Of a stretch of 64,000 bases of DNA, positions 13,100 through 24,206 are shown piece by piece; the first letter of the stretch is position 1, and every line of letters starts with the position of its first letter. Below the pieces are notes generated by a model, which saw only the letters and a program-made list of their open reading frames with translations, was not told the origin of the DNA and did no database searches. The position numbers and the translations under genes were made by a program. Source of the DNA: Berberis thunbergii (lineage: Eukaryota > Streptophyta > Magnoliopsida > Ranunculales > Berberidaceae); the NCBI GenBank assembly GCA_003290165.1, contig QNQO01000455.1:1-64000 (forward strand). Direction: 5' to 3'.

Positions 13100-16000
13100 C
13101 ACGTTTTATGAAATTAGAGCTCGAGCTCGAAATCCTTGACCTAAAAACCTAAATGCTAATAATATAAGTTAATGGGTCTAATTCCTCTTATAGCTTTAAA
13201 AAAGCATTCAACACCACCATTCATTTTAATTGAGAAATTGGTTTTTCTTGGAAGACAGTCAATTCATCTTCTCCACTTCTACCCAAATCTCATTTTGAAG
13301 CATATAATCAATAAATTCTCAACTAACGGCGTCAAAAGCTTTAGAAAAATCAACCTCACAAGCAACACCAGGTTTCTTAGCTTTAAGCCTATATCAATAA
13401 GTTCATTAGAAATTGGGGGAGTATCAATCAGTTGTTTACATTCAACTATTGCAATAGCAGTTGTCTTCCTTCAACTGTTGCAACTATTGCAGATCGATAA
13501 CGAGAAACTAGCTTATGCATGTGAGATTTCAGGCTTACAGGTTTGAACTCACTCATTGACATAGCACCTCTAACTTTAGCAACTAAAGCAATGAGAGTGA
13601 ACTGAGTCTCCAATGAAGATATGAGTTCTCACTAAACTTGGCAACCACTTTCATGAAGTCTTCTCTAATTGAGCTCCAACATTTCCTAATCAACTGGAAA
13701 ATTTATTCCAGCTAAGACATCTTTGGCTAGAACATTAATTACAAGTTTCACTTATTCCTCATCTTGTAAACCCAAAGTGTTAAACACCATGTGCAGCTTG
13801 GGAAGCCAATATTCGCCATATTTTGAAAATGATTCACGAAGTTTTAAGTCTCTCCATTAATTTTCTAAGGCATGAAATTTCAGCCCGCGAACCTAACCCT
13901 CAGGCATTCCAAGAAAGTATTTTAATCATCATGGAGATGCATAAAGGAAAAAAGACTTTTAACACATCTGCCGCTTCGAAGTCAATTTTTTGTATGAATA
14001 AAACATTCTCATTTAAAACCAACTAAAAGAGAGAACACAAAGTAGGCGAGGATCTCAAAGGAAACAATAAGCCTTAAAAGAAACAAATCTTAAAACATCA
14101 ATAAAGGAACTAAACTCCTAAGATCATGTTCATGGTGATCAGAATCCCTCGGGAAAATGGAGATTCTACTCCACACCACCCTCCTAAGCTCACCAAAAGA
14201 ACTAACTGCACCCTCCGGTAGCAAGCATGCCAGGTATAGGTTTTTCAAAGAAAAGTCACCCACCTACACATCATGCCAAAACTTCAACCTCTTCCCATCA
14301 ACCAAGAAAAATTGCCCTTCCTCATGTTTCTTCAAATACTCCTCCTGTATGTCTACTAGGAGGCTGCAGAGTTCACCCCTCCTCTCGTTTATTTTAATAT
14401 AACTCGAATCCAACTATCTGTAGTGGGCATAACACAGCCTTGTTCGTCTACCACCATCCCAAATGACAACAAACACCCACCAAAGATCATGACATTTGGG
14501 TCTACTCGGTTAGGACAATTATACACACGTTCACTAGATCAAGTGCTGCTGAATCGAGATCCCACTCTGTCTAAAAAGCATGAGAAAACGTGGAGTTTCT
14601 AATTCTAGGGAAACTCAAATGTAGGAACTGAAGTAGATCGAAGTGATAAACACAAACTAATATTACTCACTTCTAATTGCTAAGTGATAAATACAAACTA
14701 ATATTACTCACTTCCAATTGCAAAGTGCTTACAACTATATTCAAATAAACCAGAACATTACTCTAGAAATTAATGATTTCTCACCTTTGCCCTTGATATT
14801 TGCTCAGGCAATAAATACAATCTGTATCTCCGGACATTTTTTTTTTCTAAAGCAGTGTTTATGCGCTCCAAAAATTTGTAGAAAATCAGCAGGTTTAACT
14901 TAGTATCAATTCAAAGGCCTCCTTACTTCTACTCTTGGACCCATTTTCCTCCTCTCTTCTTGTTCTAGCAATAAAAATGTCTTCCAAGTTGTACAACCTC
15001 TTTGTGACTAGTCAGCTGTCTAAACTCACAATTTTTACTCCATGTTCAGGAGATGACATCGTTTGTATGGGCTACAATGTTTCCAAAATAACATACCACA
15101 CCCGTGTAAGACAACTATCTACTCGTCCCAGTTAATTTCATCCAAATATTTCGACTATGCAATTGGCATAGAACTTCAGATTTTTGTAGGGGGATTTTGT
15201 TGGGGGGTAGGGGTAATTCTAGATGGTGTTGATACATAGTGATTTTATTCAGTCTCAAAATAGGGCAAAGAGATCCAAAACTTTATTCGTGATAAAAGAA
15301 ACTGAAAACATATTAATTCTCCTATTTTTTTTATCAATAAAACAAAAGAGTATTGTACTGATTGAAGAACTACCTGCTGGCAAAAAGAGACTAGCAGCTG
15401 GTGGCAAAAGTATACATCAAGTATTGTTCAAAATGTCTCTCCAATCATACATGCATGAGGAGAAGTATGAATCTTTAAATATGCACTGTGTAAAACCCCA
15501 GACCCATAAAGAGAACTTAACATCTATCCTATTCACAAGCTATTTAAATCTTAGCAACTTCCCTACAGATCCTATTGTTCCTTTCCCGCCAAAGGACCGA
15601 AACAAACGCCCAACTGATTCTATCCCAAATCCATTTACCTATCAAAGACAAGTTTGATTCAACGCCATCGGCAGCAGCCCAAAGCTCAGCCCATGCCACC
15701 AAAGATGTAGGGGTGCGTGCATCAATTATAAATTCTGAGAAACACACCCTCCAAATGCACGCTGTCAGATTGCAAGAGAGTAATATGTTGTCAATAGCCT
15801 CACGGCACAATACACATCTATTGGGGAGGTTCACCCCCCACTTGTTCATCCTACTTTGGATAGCTACAGTGCCAATACTCTTTTATGGATCAATTGAGTG
15901 TTGCTAGGATCGACTGTGAAAGTCAATAAAATTATATAAACTCCTAGAATATTAAATCACAAAACATAAACCCTAGAAATTGTAACCGAACACAGAACAT

Positions 16001-16482
16001 TGGAGTGCCAGAATTATAAATATTCAAAATTCAGTGAAAACTAGACCTAGCAGTTTCTCTAACTTCAGTAAGATAGACGAATTGAACCAAACCCTAACTA
16101 TGTGAATAAAGTTGAAGAAATGTTACAATGATACGGCCTTCGATCCTCAAATCCTTCTGCTCGAACAGCCAAATCTGAATGCGAGCTTTCTGCAAACAAA
16201 ACCTAACACCTTATAAAACCCTAATCACGAGAATTTCAAAACATCTCTTAGTATGAAGCAATTGACACGATAGCTTACACTTTGAAGAAACCTGAAAATG
16301 AGATTCTGGTACAGCAAGTGACACGAAACAGAGAATCGACAAAGAAAGAGAAACAGTGAGAGTCAGATAAAAGCGAAAGAAAAGAGAAATAAGTGAAAAT
16401 GAAAGTGGAGAGCGTATGTTGTGAGATAGAGAGAGATTACGATGGGTTGGGTCATGATCCGCTGAACTCTGGTGGTCGCCAT
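8558..16482 (-). CDS. SmE: Small nuclear ribonucleoprotein E (SmE), Sm core protein, 5 exons
   Basis: SmE is one of seven Sm proteins forming the heteroheptameric ring on the Sm site of U1, U2, U4 and U5 snRNAs. Exons on the minus strand: 16482-16441, 16305-16279 (a 27-nt microexon), 16189-16127, 8766-8688 and 8607-8558. All four introns have GT-AG ends. The exons join in frame to 261 nt, or 86 residues. The product starts [14 protein letters not shown], continues [27 protein letters not shown] (Sm1 motif) and [16 protein letters not shown], and ends [16 protein letters not shown] (Sm2 motif with the KGDN RNA-binding loop). As I recall it, the family is about 88 residues ending MMNTGK; here the last residues are replaced and the protein stops slightly early. 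Intron 3 (8767-16126) is 7.36 kb and full of LINE remnants. No frameshift or stop breaks the exons, so the gene looks functional. Confidence 0.93.
9611..9912. mobile_element. Inverted-repeat element in SmE intron 3
   Basis: The left end ACTGTTTTAAAAGAG and the inverse of the right end, ACAATGTTTTAAAAAGCG, are similar. Internal motifs TTGATGCGAAGC and GCTTCGCATT are also inversely related. No transposase or clear target duplication, so this is a tentative MITE. Confidence 0.35.
10300..10720 (-). pseudogene. LINE reverse transcriptase fragment
   Basis: Minus-strand translation, across one frame change, gives [16 protein letters not shown] (compare the LINE motif KAFDxVxWxFL, which carries a catalytic Asp; here Asp is replaced by Asn) followed by [16 protein letters not shown] (compare GLRQGDPLSPxLFxL). 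It is a decayed piece of a plant L1-type retrotransposon inside SmE intron 3, in the gene's orientation. It is not collinear with the neighbouring LINE at 10940-13800 and so is a separate insertion. Confidence 0.7.
12838..12921. repeat. Short tandem duplication, about 40 bp x 2
   Basis: GATAGGAATTGAGGTTCC plus TAATCCATGCACTTTA is followed immediately by a second copy beginning GATAGGAATTGGGTTCC. It lies within the decayed LINE. Confidence 0.8.
13046..13096. repeat. (TAA)n microsatellite
   Basis: About 16 consecutive TAA/AAT units within SmE intron 3. The length is likely to be polymorphic. Confidence 0.9.
14157..14345 (-). pseudogene. LINE 3'-region fragment
   Basis: Minus-strand translation reads [20 protein letters not shown], the conserved NGxxxxFWxDxWVGDxPL segment that follows reverse transcriptase in plant L1 elements, then [12 protein letters not shown]. 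It sits upstream of the reverse transcriptase of the neighbouring LINE in reading order, so it comes from another copy. Confidence 0.65.
15544..15849 (-). pseudogene. LINE zinc-binding (zf-RVT) tail
   Basis: A 101-residue open frame reads [20 protein letters not shown], then [12 protein letters not shown] and, near the end, [14 protein letters not shown]. This is the zf-RVT C-terminal domain (CxxC ... HxxxxC-type motif, W.ERN.RI tail) of plant L1 retrotransposons. The His of the zinc motif appears to be lost. It is the 3' end of a LINE inserted in SmE intron 3, just upstream of exon 3's acceptor in the plus direction. Confidence 0.8.
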
Positions 16483-17319
16483 GGCTGCTCTGCTTCGCTT
16501 CTGGTGGTGCTTGACGGAGATGGTTTAAGGCCAATGAAGATAAAACCCAACACTGGAGTTTCCCGAGCTTTGGTTTTGTTCTTCCAACACAGACAGGGCC
16601 TCGATATAAAGAGAACAAATATCTGTATACACCAACCACTCTATTTCCACATCCACACTTGAGTATTATTCCCCATGCCTTGGCGTCACAAGTATATATT
16701 TTGTTAGTGCGTAATATGATAATATCATTTACTGAATGCCCACCCCACCACTGTCCCCACTTACATCCTCAATCTCGAAGTATAAGCACATTCTAAGGTA
16801 AATTTGAATCGGTTAGGGAGAAATATGTATACTATAAACTTTAGGTTAGACTTGGTCAAATTTTAAATTAGCTAGGGAAATTTTTTAAATTGAGAGTGAA
16901 TTCTCCTCCAAAACTTTGAATTTGCCAAAACATGAAGTTCATGATTTTTTTGTAAATGTGCATTGTGATACCCGACTGATTTAAGTGCTTGTATTGATAA
17001 TTGATTTTATTAGAAATATTTTCAAAAAGCATTTCAAATATATCAAATTTACTAAAATTTGACAAATATGTAGATAGTTATGATAATTTTTATTTTGAAA
17101 ACAAATAAAACACAAATAATTTCTCTATCAGCCACATATACATTTCACTAAATTTTTTTATTTTTTATTTTTTTCTTTTTTTTACGAATTTACATGTTTT
17201 ATATTTACAAATATATTATTATTGAAAATGAATATCATCCCTTAACAATTTTTCCAACTTTTCAATGTTTCCGGTTTATCAACCGTGAAGAGTAAAACAT
17301 TATTGTCCCACCCAACTAT

Positions 17320-19266
17320 ACAAGGATGGCGGGGGCGTGGATTTTCCAAATTCGTTCTCGCCAAGGATCATGGATCCCCGCCTAATTAACCGATTATTAT
17401 TTATTTTTAAAATCATCCCCGCCCCATATCCACCCTGCCCCGATTATCTGACGCATTTGAAGCACTCATTTCTCTTAAATCTCTCTAGTTTTGGTTCAAA
17501 TCTAAGGATAATTCAACCCCTTGGCCACATGTAAATTCTTTCCCAATTTTTTTTTAGCACTCAAACCACCTGCAGTTCCCATCAACAAGATCCATAACTT
17601 TAGGCAAAATTGATTTGAATTGAACTAAAGAGAAGAAGGAGCAACAGAAGAAGAAGAATGTAGATCTGAAGAATAAGAAGAATTTAGATCTGAATAACAA
17701 GACGAGCCTGGTGGTGGTGGACAGTATCGGCTGACGGCGGTGGTTGGTGGTGCTGTCACGGTCTAATGGAGGCGTGGATGGTCTGTGAACCTCCTATTTG
17801 GTGCAATTTTTATCTGGGTGAAGGCATTTGGTTGCTCGGTTGAGGTGCAATCGATTGTTGCTCTGTGACGATCGATTGGTGGGTGCGAGAAATAGTTGCA
17901 TGTGATATGCTCCTGTTTGAGAAAGATCGGGCTGAAAGTAAGCGATCAGTTATGGGGTTATGTGCGGCAAGGCTAAGGAGCCAGGTCATGCGGTCGACTC
18001 TGTTGGTGATGAAGAGGAGAGGCGATAAAAAGAACCTGGTGGTGGACGGTGTCAGCTGGCGTCGGTTGCTGGTGGTACCATCATGGTCCCGGTGGAGGCG
18101 ATGGAGTCGTGGTCCTGGACTTGGAGACTGGAAACTGGAGAGTTTGAGAGGATAAGTTAGGGTTCACAGGTCTCTATTCTTAAGGATATATTGGTAATAA
18201 CGCACATCAATAACGGATATCCATGAGGCAACTAAGGCCAAATTTGTATCTACTCAAAATCCATGACGAATAAAATTTTGATTCCCGAATCCGCCTCAAA
18301 ATTCGTTAAGCCAAACTGAAATCTGCCTCATTCGAGCAGGGCGAGACTATGGGTGAGCACGAGACGAGATGGAAAGGTTGAGATAATTCATATCTCATCC
18401 TATTCGTTCGGGATCGAGATAGGATTAGGACAGGAAAGACCTCATCTCGAACCCGTCTCATCCCAAATGAGTTTGGGACAGGACGGAACGAGACAAAATG
18501 AACATATACTAAATAATCATTCAACAAAAAAATTTCATCTCACATTGCTCACACACAAATAATGTCAAATTTATGTACATATATTTTTTATCGTAACCAT
18601 AGTAAATGTCATATAAAAGTTGTGGAGGGTTACCTTACAATGGAATTAAGTTCGTCAAGCGAATGATTGGAGATTGAATGAGACATTCCATAGATCTATC
18701 TTGCATTTTTCGTAAGAGTTTAAACATCATTTATACAAAACATAATTAGGAGCAATGTTCTCTAACTACATAACTGACAGTGCTAAACTAATCCAAGTCA
18801 TAATTTGCCTTTAATTTCTACAAGAATATTTGTCTTATAACCAATCTAAAATGTGAAAAAATATAAATTTTCATAGGTTCTATTTTACCTAAAATATTCA
18901 AATTGAAATTTCTACATAAACAAAGAGTATCAAATCAAACAAATAAATTTTTAAGCACTAAATGTTTTGAATTAATTTCAACACATCCTAAATTTTCATT
19001 TGGAAGATTAGTTTGATTAAAATTAATAATAATAAATATTAAATAAATAAATATGGGTTGGGTGGATTGAAATTATCTATCCCAATCTCATCTAACTCTA
19101 AATTGGGACTAGACGGGATCAGGATGAGTTTGATCAATCACAAAAATACCAAAAGAAACAGAGATATGTTGGGATGAGACCGAAACGTGATTGGAATTGC
19201 GAGATGGGATGCCCACCCCTAGGGGAGATGGATATATGTGAAAATTCACCCAATTGCCAACCCTAG
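17320..19266. mobile_element. Possible outer hAT-like element containing another hAT
   Basis: The right end AATTGCCAACCCTAG and the left end ACAAGGATGGCGGGGG look like degenerate TAGGGxTGGCA-type termini, with GCGG/CCGC-rich subterminal sequence on both sides (for example CCCGAATCCGCC near 18283). No matching target duplication was found. The interior has a GGTGG-rich segment (17700-18130) with no recognisable protein. Boundaries are tentative. Confidence 0.35.
18348..19221. mobile_element. Non-autonomous hAT element (family with GGGACGGGAT-like ends)
   Basis: Left end TATGGGTGAGCACGAGACGA, right end GGGATGCCCACCCCTA. Subterminal repeats of GGGAC/GAGAT/CATCTC type are present on both sides. 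The 8-bp flanks GGCGAGAC (18340-18347) and GGGGAGAT (19222-19229) match at 6 of 8. The AT-rich interior is homologous, in inverse orientation, to the element at 28033-28838. Confidence 0.65.
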
Positions 19267-19269
19267 TAC

Positions 19270-20635
19270 TAGTATATTGTACATCACTTAAATACAATAT
19301 GTATCTATAAACAATGTTTTATGTGTGTTATGCCTCTTTATATTAAATGAAAATAAAATATAAAAAATAAAAAGGGAATACGAGTGAATGTAATAAAGTT
19401 TTTCCATGAATTTAATGCAAACACTCTCCTTTTGTGACAATGATTAATGATCCAAAATCACATAAAAAGCAATAATACGTACTAATAAAGAAATTAATAT
19501 ATCCATTCCCTAGTCCAATAAAGTATTCTGCCTAGAGAGGAAATAAAAGAAGAATAAATATAAATAAATTGAGGAAGATATGAACCTTTGAGTTTCTTAC
19601 ATACTAACAACAAAATCTCCACCTCTAAAAACTAAAGCATTAATTGAAAAGTTATAGTTCTTATCAGGATGCCTCAAATATCATTTTTCATTTAAAAATA
19701 TCGATTATTTAATAACATCGTAACAAAAATATAAGGCAACATTGAGTACTATAAATGAATTTATTGGGCAACTTACATAGTCGTTAACCTCCTCTGATTT
19801 GCACCGAAACTAAATAAGGCTATCTATTCATCCTAAGAAAAGTTTATGCAGCATAATAGACAATAGATGTGGTCCTTAAGCCAATCCTCTAAATAAATGG
19901 AAAGGTAGCCAATCCTCTAAAGCCAAAACCTCAAAACCATGGAAAATTTCCAATACTCTCAACTCACTGTCAGTGACCCCTCTGAGTCTTCCATTTAAGA
20001 ACTTCACTTGGTAGAAACATGAAAGTGTGTTGACGTCCACTACATATAGGGCATTCTCAGAAACTTGTAGAAATTTGCAAATGGGTTATCTCATCCAACT
20101 CATTAAAAAATGACTTAAACTAGTTTGTTTTGGAATACGCAACACAAATAAAGTTTCATCTGGAAGAGTACGCCATGACTAATTTTCTTACAAGCATTTT
20201 TTTTTCACCAAATAATGACTCAAACCAAGTTTGCTATGGAGTACGCAACTCAAATAAAGTTCCATCAATAAGATTTAGTCGGGGCTAATTTTTGTTCACA
20301 CATTTCTTCTTATTTGTTAGACTCGGTCACCGAGACTAAAGTTTAAACTCAAAGTCTTAAATTCATAAATAGTGTTAATAATTCATACTACATTGGATGA
20401 CCATGTGAAAAAATTGTTTTTATAATAAAGATGATTATTACTTATAGCTTATTTATGACTGAGAATTTAACCCTATCTAAGTTGTGTTCCCCTGAACACC
20501 ATAATGGATATTATCAATAATATTTTTTACATCATGAAGATAAGGCTCAGGCGAATGAGAATTATCCGAAAGACAATAATATGGTAGATTAAAAATATAT
20601 ATATATATAAAAAAGATGGCAGTAATTATTGAGCG
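19270..20635. other. Intergenic DNA with one tandem duplication
   Basis: AT-rich, no gene recognised. It contains the approximately 105-bp tandem duplication annotated at 20107-20310 and a shorter repeat of CCAATCCTCTAAA near 19880 and 19910. Confidence 0.5.
20107..20310. repeat. Diverged tandem duplication, about 105 bp x 2
   Basis: Both units contain AATGACT(T/C)AAAC, a TACGCAAC core and CAAATAAAGTT(T/C)CATC, then a GACTAATTTT-like segment and an ACAAGCATTT/ACACATTTCT end. Divergence of roughly 20 percent by eye indicates an old event. Confidence 0.7.
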
Positions 20636-21100
20636 TATAGTTGCCTGAAAAATTGATAAGAAATAACACCAAGTAGCAGATGAAGGTCGTTAACTAGGAA
20701 AGAAAAGGAAGATCTCCTCAAAAGTTTCGTCCAAGAAAGAGTGTTTCAGCTTGAAGACAACATCATCCTCAATGCAGTAGCGAGTCATATCCAACATACA
20801 ATGGAGAAAAATGCCAACAATGACGAGCCTCTATCAAATCAAAGGAAATCCCTTCTAGGGAGTTAAAGAAGAATAAGAAGTCTATTAGTTTGAATATGTT
20901 TGAGGAGTCGTGAAAATACTAAAACAAATGTTCTCACTTGCGATCATACTCGAAATATGTATTAAGGGGGGATAAGTATTGAGGGGTTATATTCGACATT
21001 GTTATATCATTCAAGTATGTAAACATGTATTCAGGGGATAAGCATAAAAAAACACAAAGCAGCAGACGAAGGTTGCTCACCAGGAAGAGGATGAAGATCC

Positions 21101-22039
21101 TAGGACTGGAAAAAAATCGATAAAACCAACTAAACCAACCAAACCAATAATTTCGGTTTGATTTTTTTCAATTTCAGTTTATAAATTTGAGAACCGACTA
21201 AGTCGGTTTGGTTTTCGGTTTTTTATTTTTGAAAATCGATTAGAACCGACCCTATCAAACACCAATTTGAAAATTTTGAATTTTAAAAAGTTTTGAAATT
21301 TTTTGATTTCAATCCTTTCGTTTTTAATGGTTTATTTAATGCAAAGAAGTTATACACTCCTACATATGTGAAAACTCCCACAAAATTCCACCTCTTCAGT
21401 GTCACCATCATTTACTTTAATGATTTATTTCGAGTAAAGTAATTGTACAAACATGTGAAAATTTCCCCAAATTCACATTTCTTCCCCTTTTCAGATGCAC
21501 TATCATCCATTTTTATTTTTATTTTCCTTCACCCCTCTCTCACCCCCTAAAGTTATCACCCTAAAGTATTTTCACTATCATCATCGGTGAAAATAGTTGC
21601 AATACCCTACTCTTTTATCTCTCTATTTGTTATTCAAATTTGCTTCATTTATAAGTTGAAATATCTTTATGAATAGCTTTTTAGTGTTGAATGTGGAAAC
21701 CTAATTTGATAGTTGTGATGTTTGTGCGTCGATGGAGAGTTTCATCATCTCGGCATGAGATTGTTGGTTCATTGTTGTTGGTCTCATCAACAGTAGCAGA
21801 GTGTGAGCATAGTGATGAGTCTGGGGTGGCACTAGTAATCTATTTTGAAGTTATAGTTGAATAAATCGTTTGGCCCTCATCCATTTTCTCATTCTTTTAT
21901 CTTCTACATAAACCGAACAAACCGATGCATTCAGTTTGGCTTGGTTTGTGAAGAACTCGGTTCAATTTTAGTTTGAACATCTCTGAAATCGATGGCGGTT
22001 TTAGCCTAAAACCGAACCGTCGATCGATTTTTAGCCCTA
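21101..22039. mobile_element. Non-autonomous hAT element with CCGAACC/CGGTTTGG subterminal repeats
   Basis: Left end TAGGACTGGAAAAAAATCGA, right end inverted TAGGGCTAAAAATCGATCG. Flanks GAAGATCC (21093-21100) and TAAGATTC (22040-22047) match at 6 of 8. The comparison with the uninterrupted copy at about 20700 supports these borders. Subterminal CGGTTTGGTT motifs resemble the element at 31013-32294. No transposase. Confidence 0.7.
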
Positions 22040-22227
22040 TAAGATTCCCTCAAGGGCTTCATTCAAGAAAGAGTGTTCCAGTTTAGAAACAACATCCTCA
22101 TCGGAGCAGCAATGATTCATATACAACATATAATGAGAAAAAATGTGACGATGACAAGTCTTTATCAGATCAATAAAATCCCATTCATAGGGTATTGAAT
22201 GGGAAGAAAATGCCTATTTGTTTTTTA

Positions 22228-22789
22228 TGATACATCAAAATAGACCGATCATCACGGTTGTACAAGTGGCATAAAACCCATCACGAAAATACAATGCTCG
22301 ATCTACTGGGCTAGCTCATAATACCCAGAAATAATGAGGCCAATTATAAAGGCCAAGACTAGGCCCACCATCAATGAGACGTAAATAGGGCCCGAATCCA
22401 ATCCCAGACAAATCAGAGCCCGAGTCCAAGGCCGATACGTGTTCTCTCATAAAGAATGAGAACGTTGCACTAAAAAATAGCCGTGGAAGGACTTACGCTT
22501 CCACGAGCACATCTTTATTAAGGAAGAGACCGTTACAATAAACATCTCCTTCCATTGCGCCTCACATTAAGTCATGCAGTGAATTTACCACGACCATTAT
22601 AAAAGGTAAAAGGAACATTCGACAAAGGTATGCAACTTTAATTGAGTTTTGTCCAGATTTACATCCTTCTTCCAACGGAGTTACTGACTTAAGCATCAGA
22701 GTGCCTTCAGCCACAAAAAAGGTGGTCCTTGCAGTCTGACAATTGTTTTGCAAGTCAAACTCACATAATGACGATTTTTTTACGCATTA
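22228..22789 (+). mobile_element. Solo LTR of a Tat-type Ty3/Gypsy element
   Basis: It begins TGATACATCAAAATAGAC and ends near ACGCATTA, and is homologous along its length to the 5' LTR at 45736-46272 (shared phrases include GAGTGCCTTC, AAAAAGGTGGTC and TTAAGCAT). No internal region follows, so this is a solo LTR left by recombination between the two LTRs. The uninterrupted duplicate at about 20900 confirms the insertion point; the 5-bp target duplication is degraded. Confidence 0.75.
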
Positions 22790-22894
22790 ATTTGAATATG
22801 TTTGACGAGGTATAAAAAAAACAAACAAATGCTATCATTTGCGACCATACTCAATATACACATTGAAAGGTTATACTCAACATTGTTTATTAAA

Positions 22895-22990
22895 GCACCC
22901 CTTGAGATGCGTAAAAGGAAAATGAAGGCACACATCCCGAGGGGATGGACGGTCCTTCCCCCCTCGCTGGTTTCCTCGCCCATTCCATCG
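22895..22990. mobile_element. Partial copy of the 7.9-kb MITE family
   Basis: Contains CTTGAGATGCGTAAAAGG, then GAAGGCACACATCCCGAGG and CCTTCCCCCCTCGCTGG, which match the internal core and one arm of the element at 7963-8054. The other arm is not evident. Confidence 0.45.
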
Positions 22991-23333
22991 ACAGTTAGAT
23001 TTTTTCCTTTTTATGAGAAGGTAACATGCAAGCCAATGAACCACTATCATTTTAATAATAAAAAAGACAAAGTTTGACACCATTTGAAATGACAACGAGC
23101 ATTAGGTGACCGCCCATTCCCAGGGGACTAATGGAATGTTGCTCAACCCGGACCCGGGGGGGTGGGGGGCTCATGCGCACAGAAGCTCATGTGCACATAT
23201 CTGAGCTGTCAAATCTGATGGACGATCCAGATCTGTGGGTTTGAAAAAAAAATTCACAAATTTTAAGATAACTTTTTCTCTCTCTACAAAAACTTAATTT
23301 TCTTTTTATCTATCTACTAAGCAACAATGGCGA

Positions 23334-23480
23334 CTACAACAGAGAATATACTGGAGGTGGTGGTGGGGAGTGATAAACAGGTGATGGGGGTGGTGAATGT
23401 GGTGGCAGAGGTGGAGAGCGAACACAAGGTGGTGGTGGAAATCTTACACAGTATGGTGGATTGGGCATTGAAGCTGTCAA
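23334..23480 (-). pseudogene. Extensin-like proline-rich fragment inside the MULE
   Basis: Minus-strand translation includes SPPLPPHSPPPSPVYHSPPP and then PPPVYSLL, the SPPPxxVY pattern of extensins and of proline-rich receptor kinases. It is short, has no signal peptide and sits within the MULE, so it is probably a captured fragment. Low complexity makes chance possible. Confidence 0.35.
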
Positions 23481-23750
23481 GTGGCATTTGAAAAAGCAAA
23501 AAGATCCAGATTGAAGTAAATATACCACAAATAACTAATGATACACAGAGACTAGAAATATAACCGGGAACAACAAATTATAAGGTTTTTTTTTTTTTTT
23601 TGGTAAAATCTCCCAAAAGATGTTTTGTATTAACAATGGAAACTTCTAACAATAAAACTCACTGACTCATAACCTCACTAACTAAATCAACACAGCTAAA
23701 CTAGTCTTAGAACATATTCACTCTTCTTCTACACTGAATCACAACTTTCT

Positions 23751-24206
23751 TCACTCGTCATCAGCAGTGGAAACCTTGGATGACCCGGATTGAGGGGGGC
23801 TCCTGCGCACAGTGGGCAGGAGCAGCTCCTGCATGAGCCTCCCAGCCGTTGGATCAGAATCCAACGGTTCAGATCATATGAATTTGAACCGTTGGATCTG
23901 TGGGCAGGATCAGGATCTCTCCTCCCATATGATCTGAACCGTTGGATCAGGATCCAACGGCAGAGAGGCCCTCACAGGAGCTGCTCCTGCCCACTGTGGG
24001 CAGGAGCCCCCCTCAATCCTGGATGACCCAGCCTTCTTAGGCAACAAGTGATTGTGAATGTTGGGCATCACTCCTCCACTCGCAATCGTCACCATCCCAA
24101 GCAATTTGCTCAACTCCTCATCGTTCCTCACTGCCTATTGAATGTGTCTAGGTATCACTTGGGACTTTTTGTTGTCCCTCGCTGCGTTTCCTGCCAACTC
24201 CAACAC
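23751..24206 (-). pseudogene. Histone H2A C-terminal exon fragment, broken
   Basis: Read on the minus strand, an intact intron acceptor (TTTCAG at 24212-24207) precedes [23 protein letters not shown], a stop in place of Leu, [20 protein letters not shown] and [18 protein letters not shown]. After the nested 233-bp element and one copy of its target duplication are skipped, it continues KVSTADDE and stops at 23751. This is the second half of plant H2A: the part of the histone fold after the usual plant H2A intron, the docking domain and the tail. Exon 1 is missing. With a stop codon and an insertion it cannot make histone. It was probably captured by the surrounding MULE. Confidence 0.85.
23787..24019. 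mobile_element. 233-bp nested terminal-inverted-repeat element with perfect 10-bp target duplication
   Basis: The terminal inverted repeats are about 45 bp with one mismatch, beginning GGATTGAGGGGGGCTCCTG on each strand, and the centre contains a second inverted pair (CCAACGGTTCAGATCATATG and its complement), so the whole element can fold on itself. TGGATGACCC occurs on both sides (23777-23786 and 24020-24029), a perfect 10-bp duplication. That size fits a Mutator-type MITE. It interrupts the H2A fragment and is therefore younger than the MULE. Confidence 0.85.

Larger units (their letters stand above)
10940..13800 (-). pseudogene. Decayed LINE (L1-type) pol region
   Basis: Read from high to low coordinates in shifting frames, the minus strand shows reverse-transcriptase landmarks in the expected order: [18 protein letters not shown] and [21 protein letters not shown] (about 13690-13520), [16 protein letters not shown] (about 13360-13300), a region like [16 protein letters not shown] (about 12720-12660), [14 protein letters not shown] (about 12610-12560), [18 protein letters not shown] (about 12420-12360) and [17 protein letters not shown] (about 11090-11030). 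Multiple stops and frameshifts mean it is dead. It lies within SmE intron 3, same strand. Confidence 0.7.
20640..22880. repeat. Tandem duplicated segment, second copy broken by a hAT element and a solo LTR
   Basis: Copy 1 is about 20640-21045. Copy 2 begins at about 21047 and continues in three pieces: 21047-21100, 22040-22227 and 22790-22880. Shared phrases include AAAGAGTGTTTCAG / AAAGAGTGTTCCAG and TTTGAATATGTTTGA. Copy 1 acts as the empty site for both insertions in copy 2. A short open stretch in copy 1 (EDLLKSFVQERVFQLEDN) is broken in copy 2; its family is not recognised. Confidence 0.7.

Noticed and set aside
13172..13546. 124-residue plus-strand open frame
   Set aside because: The opposite strand carries LINE reverse-transcriptase motifs, so this is an antisense shadow.
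16211..16639. 142-residue minus-strand open frame
   Set aside because: It overlaps SmE exons 1-2 in the wrong frame; the SmE frame explains the conservation.
23790..24026. Plus-strand open frame with repeated SGSxxL and RWIRIQR phrases
   Set aside because: It is produced by the palindromic MITE; the symmetry of the DNA explains the repeats.
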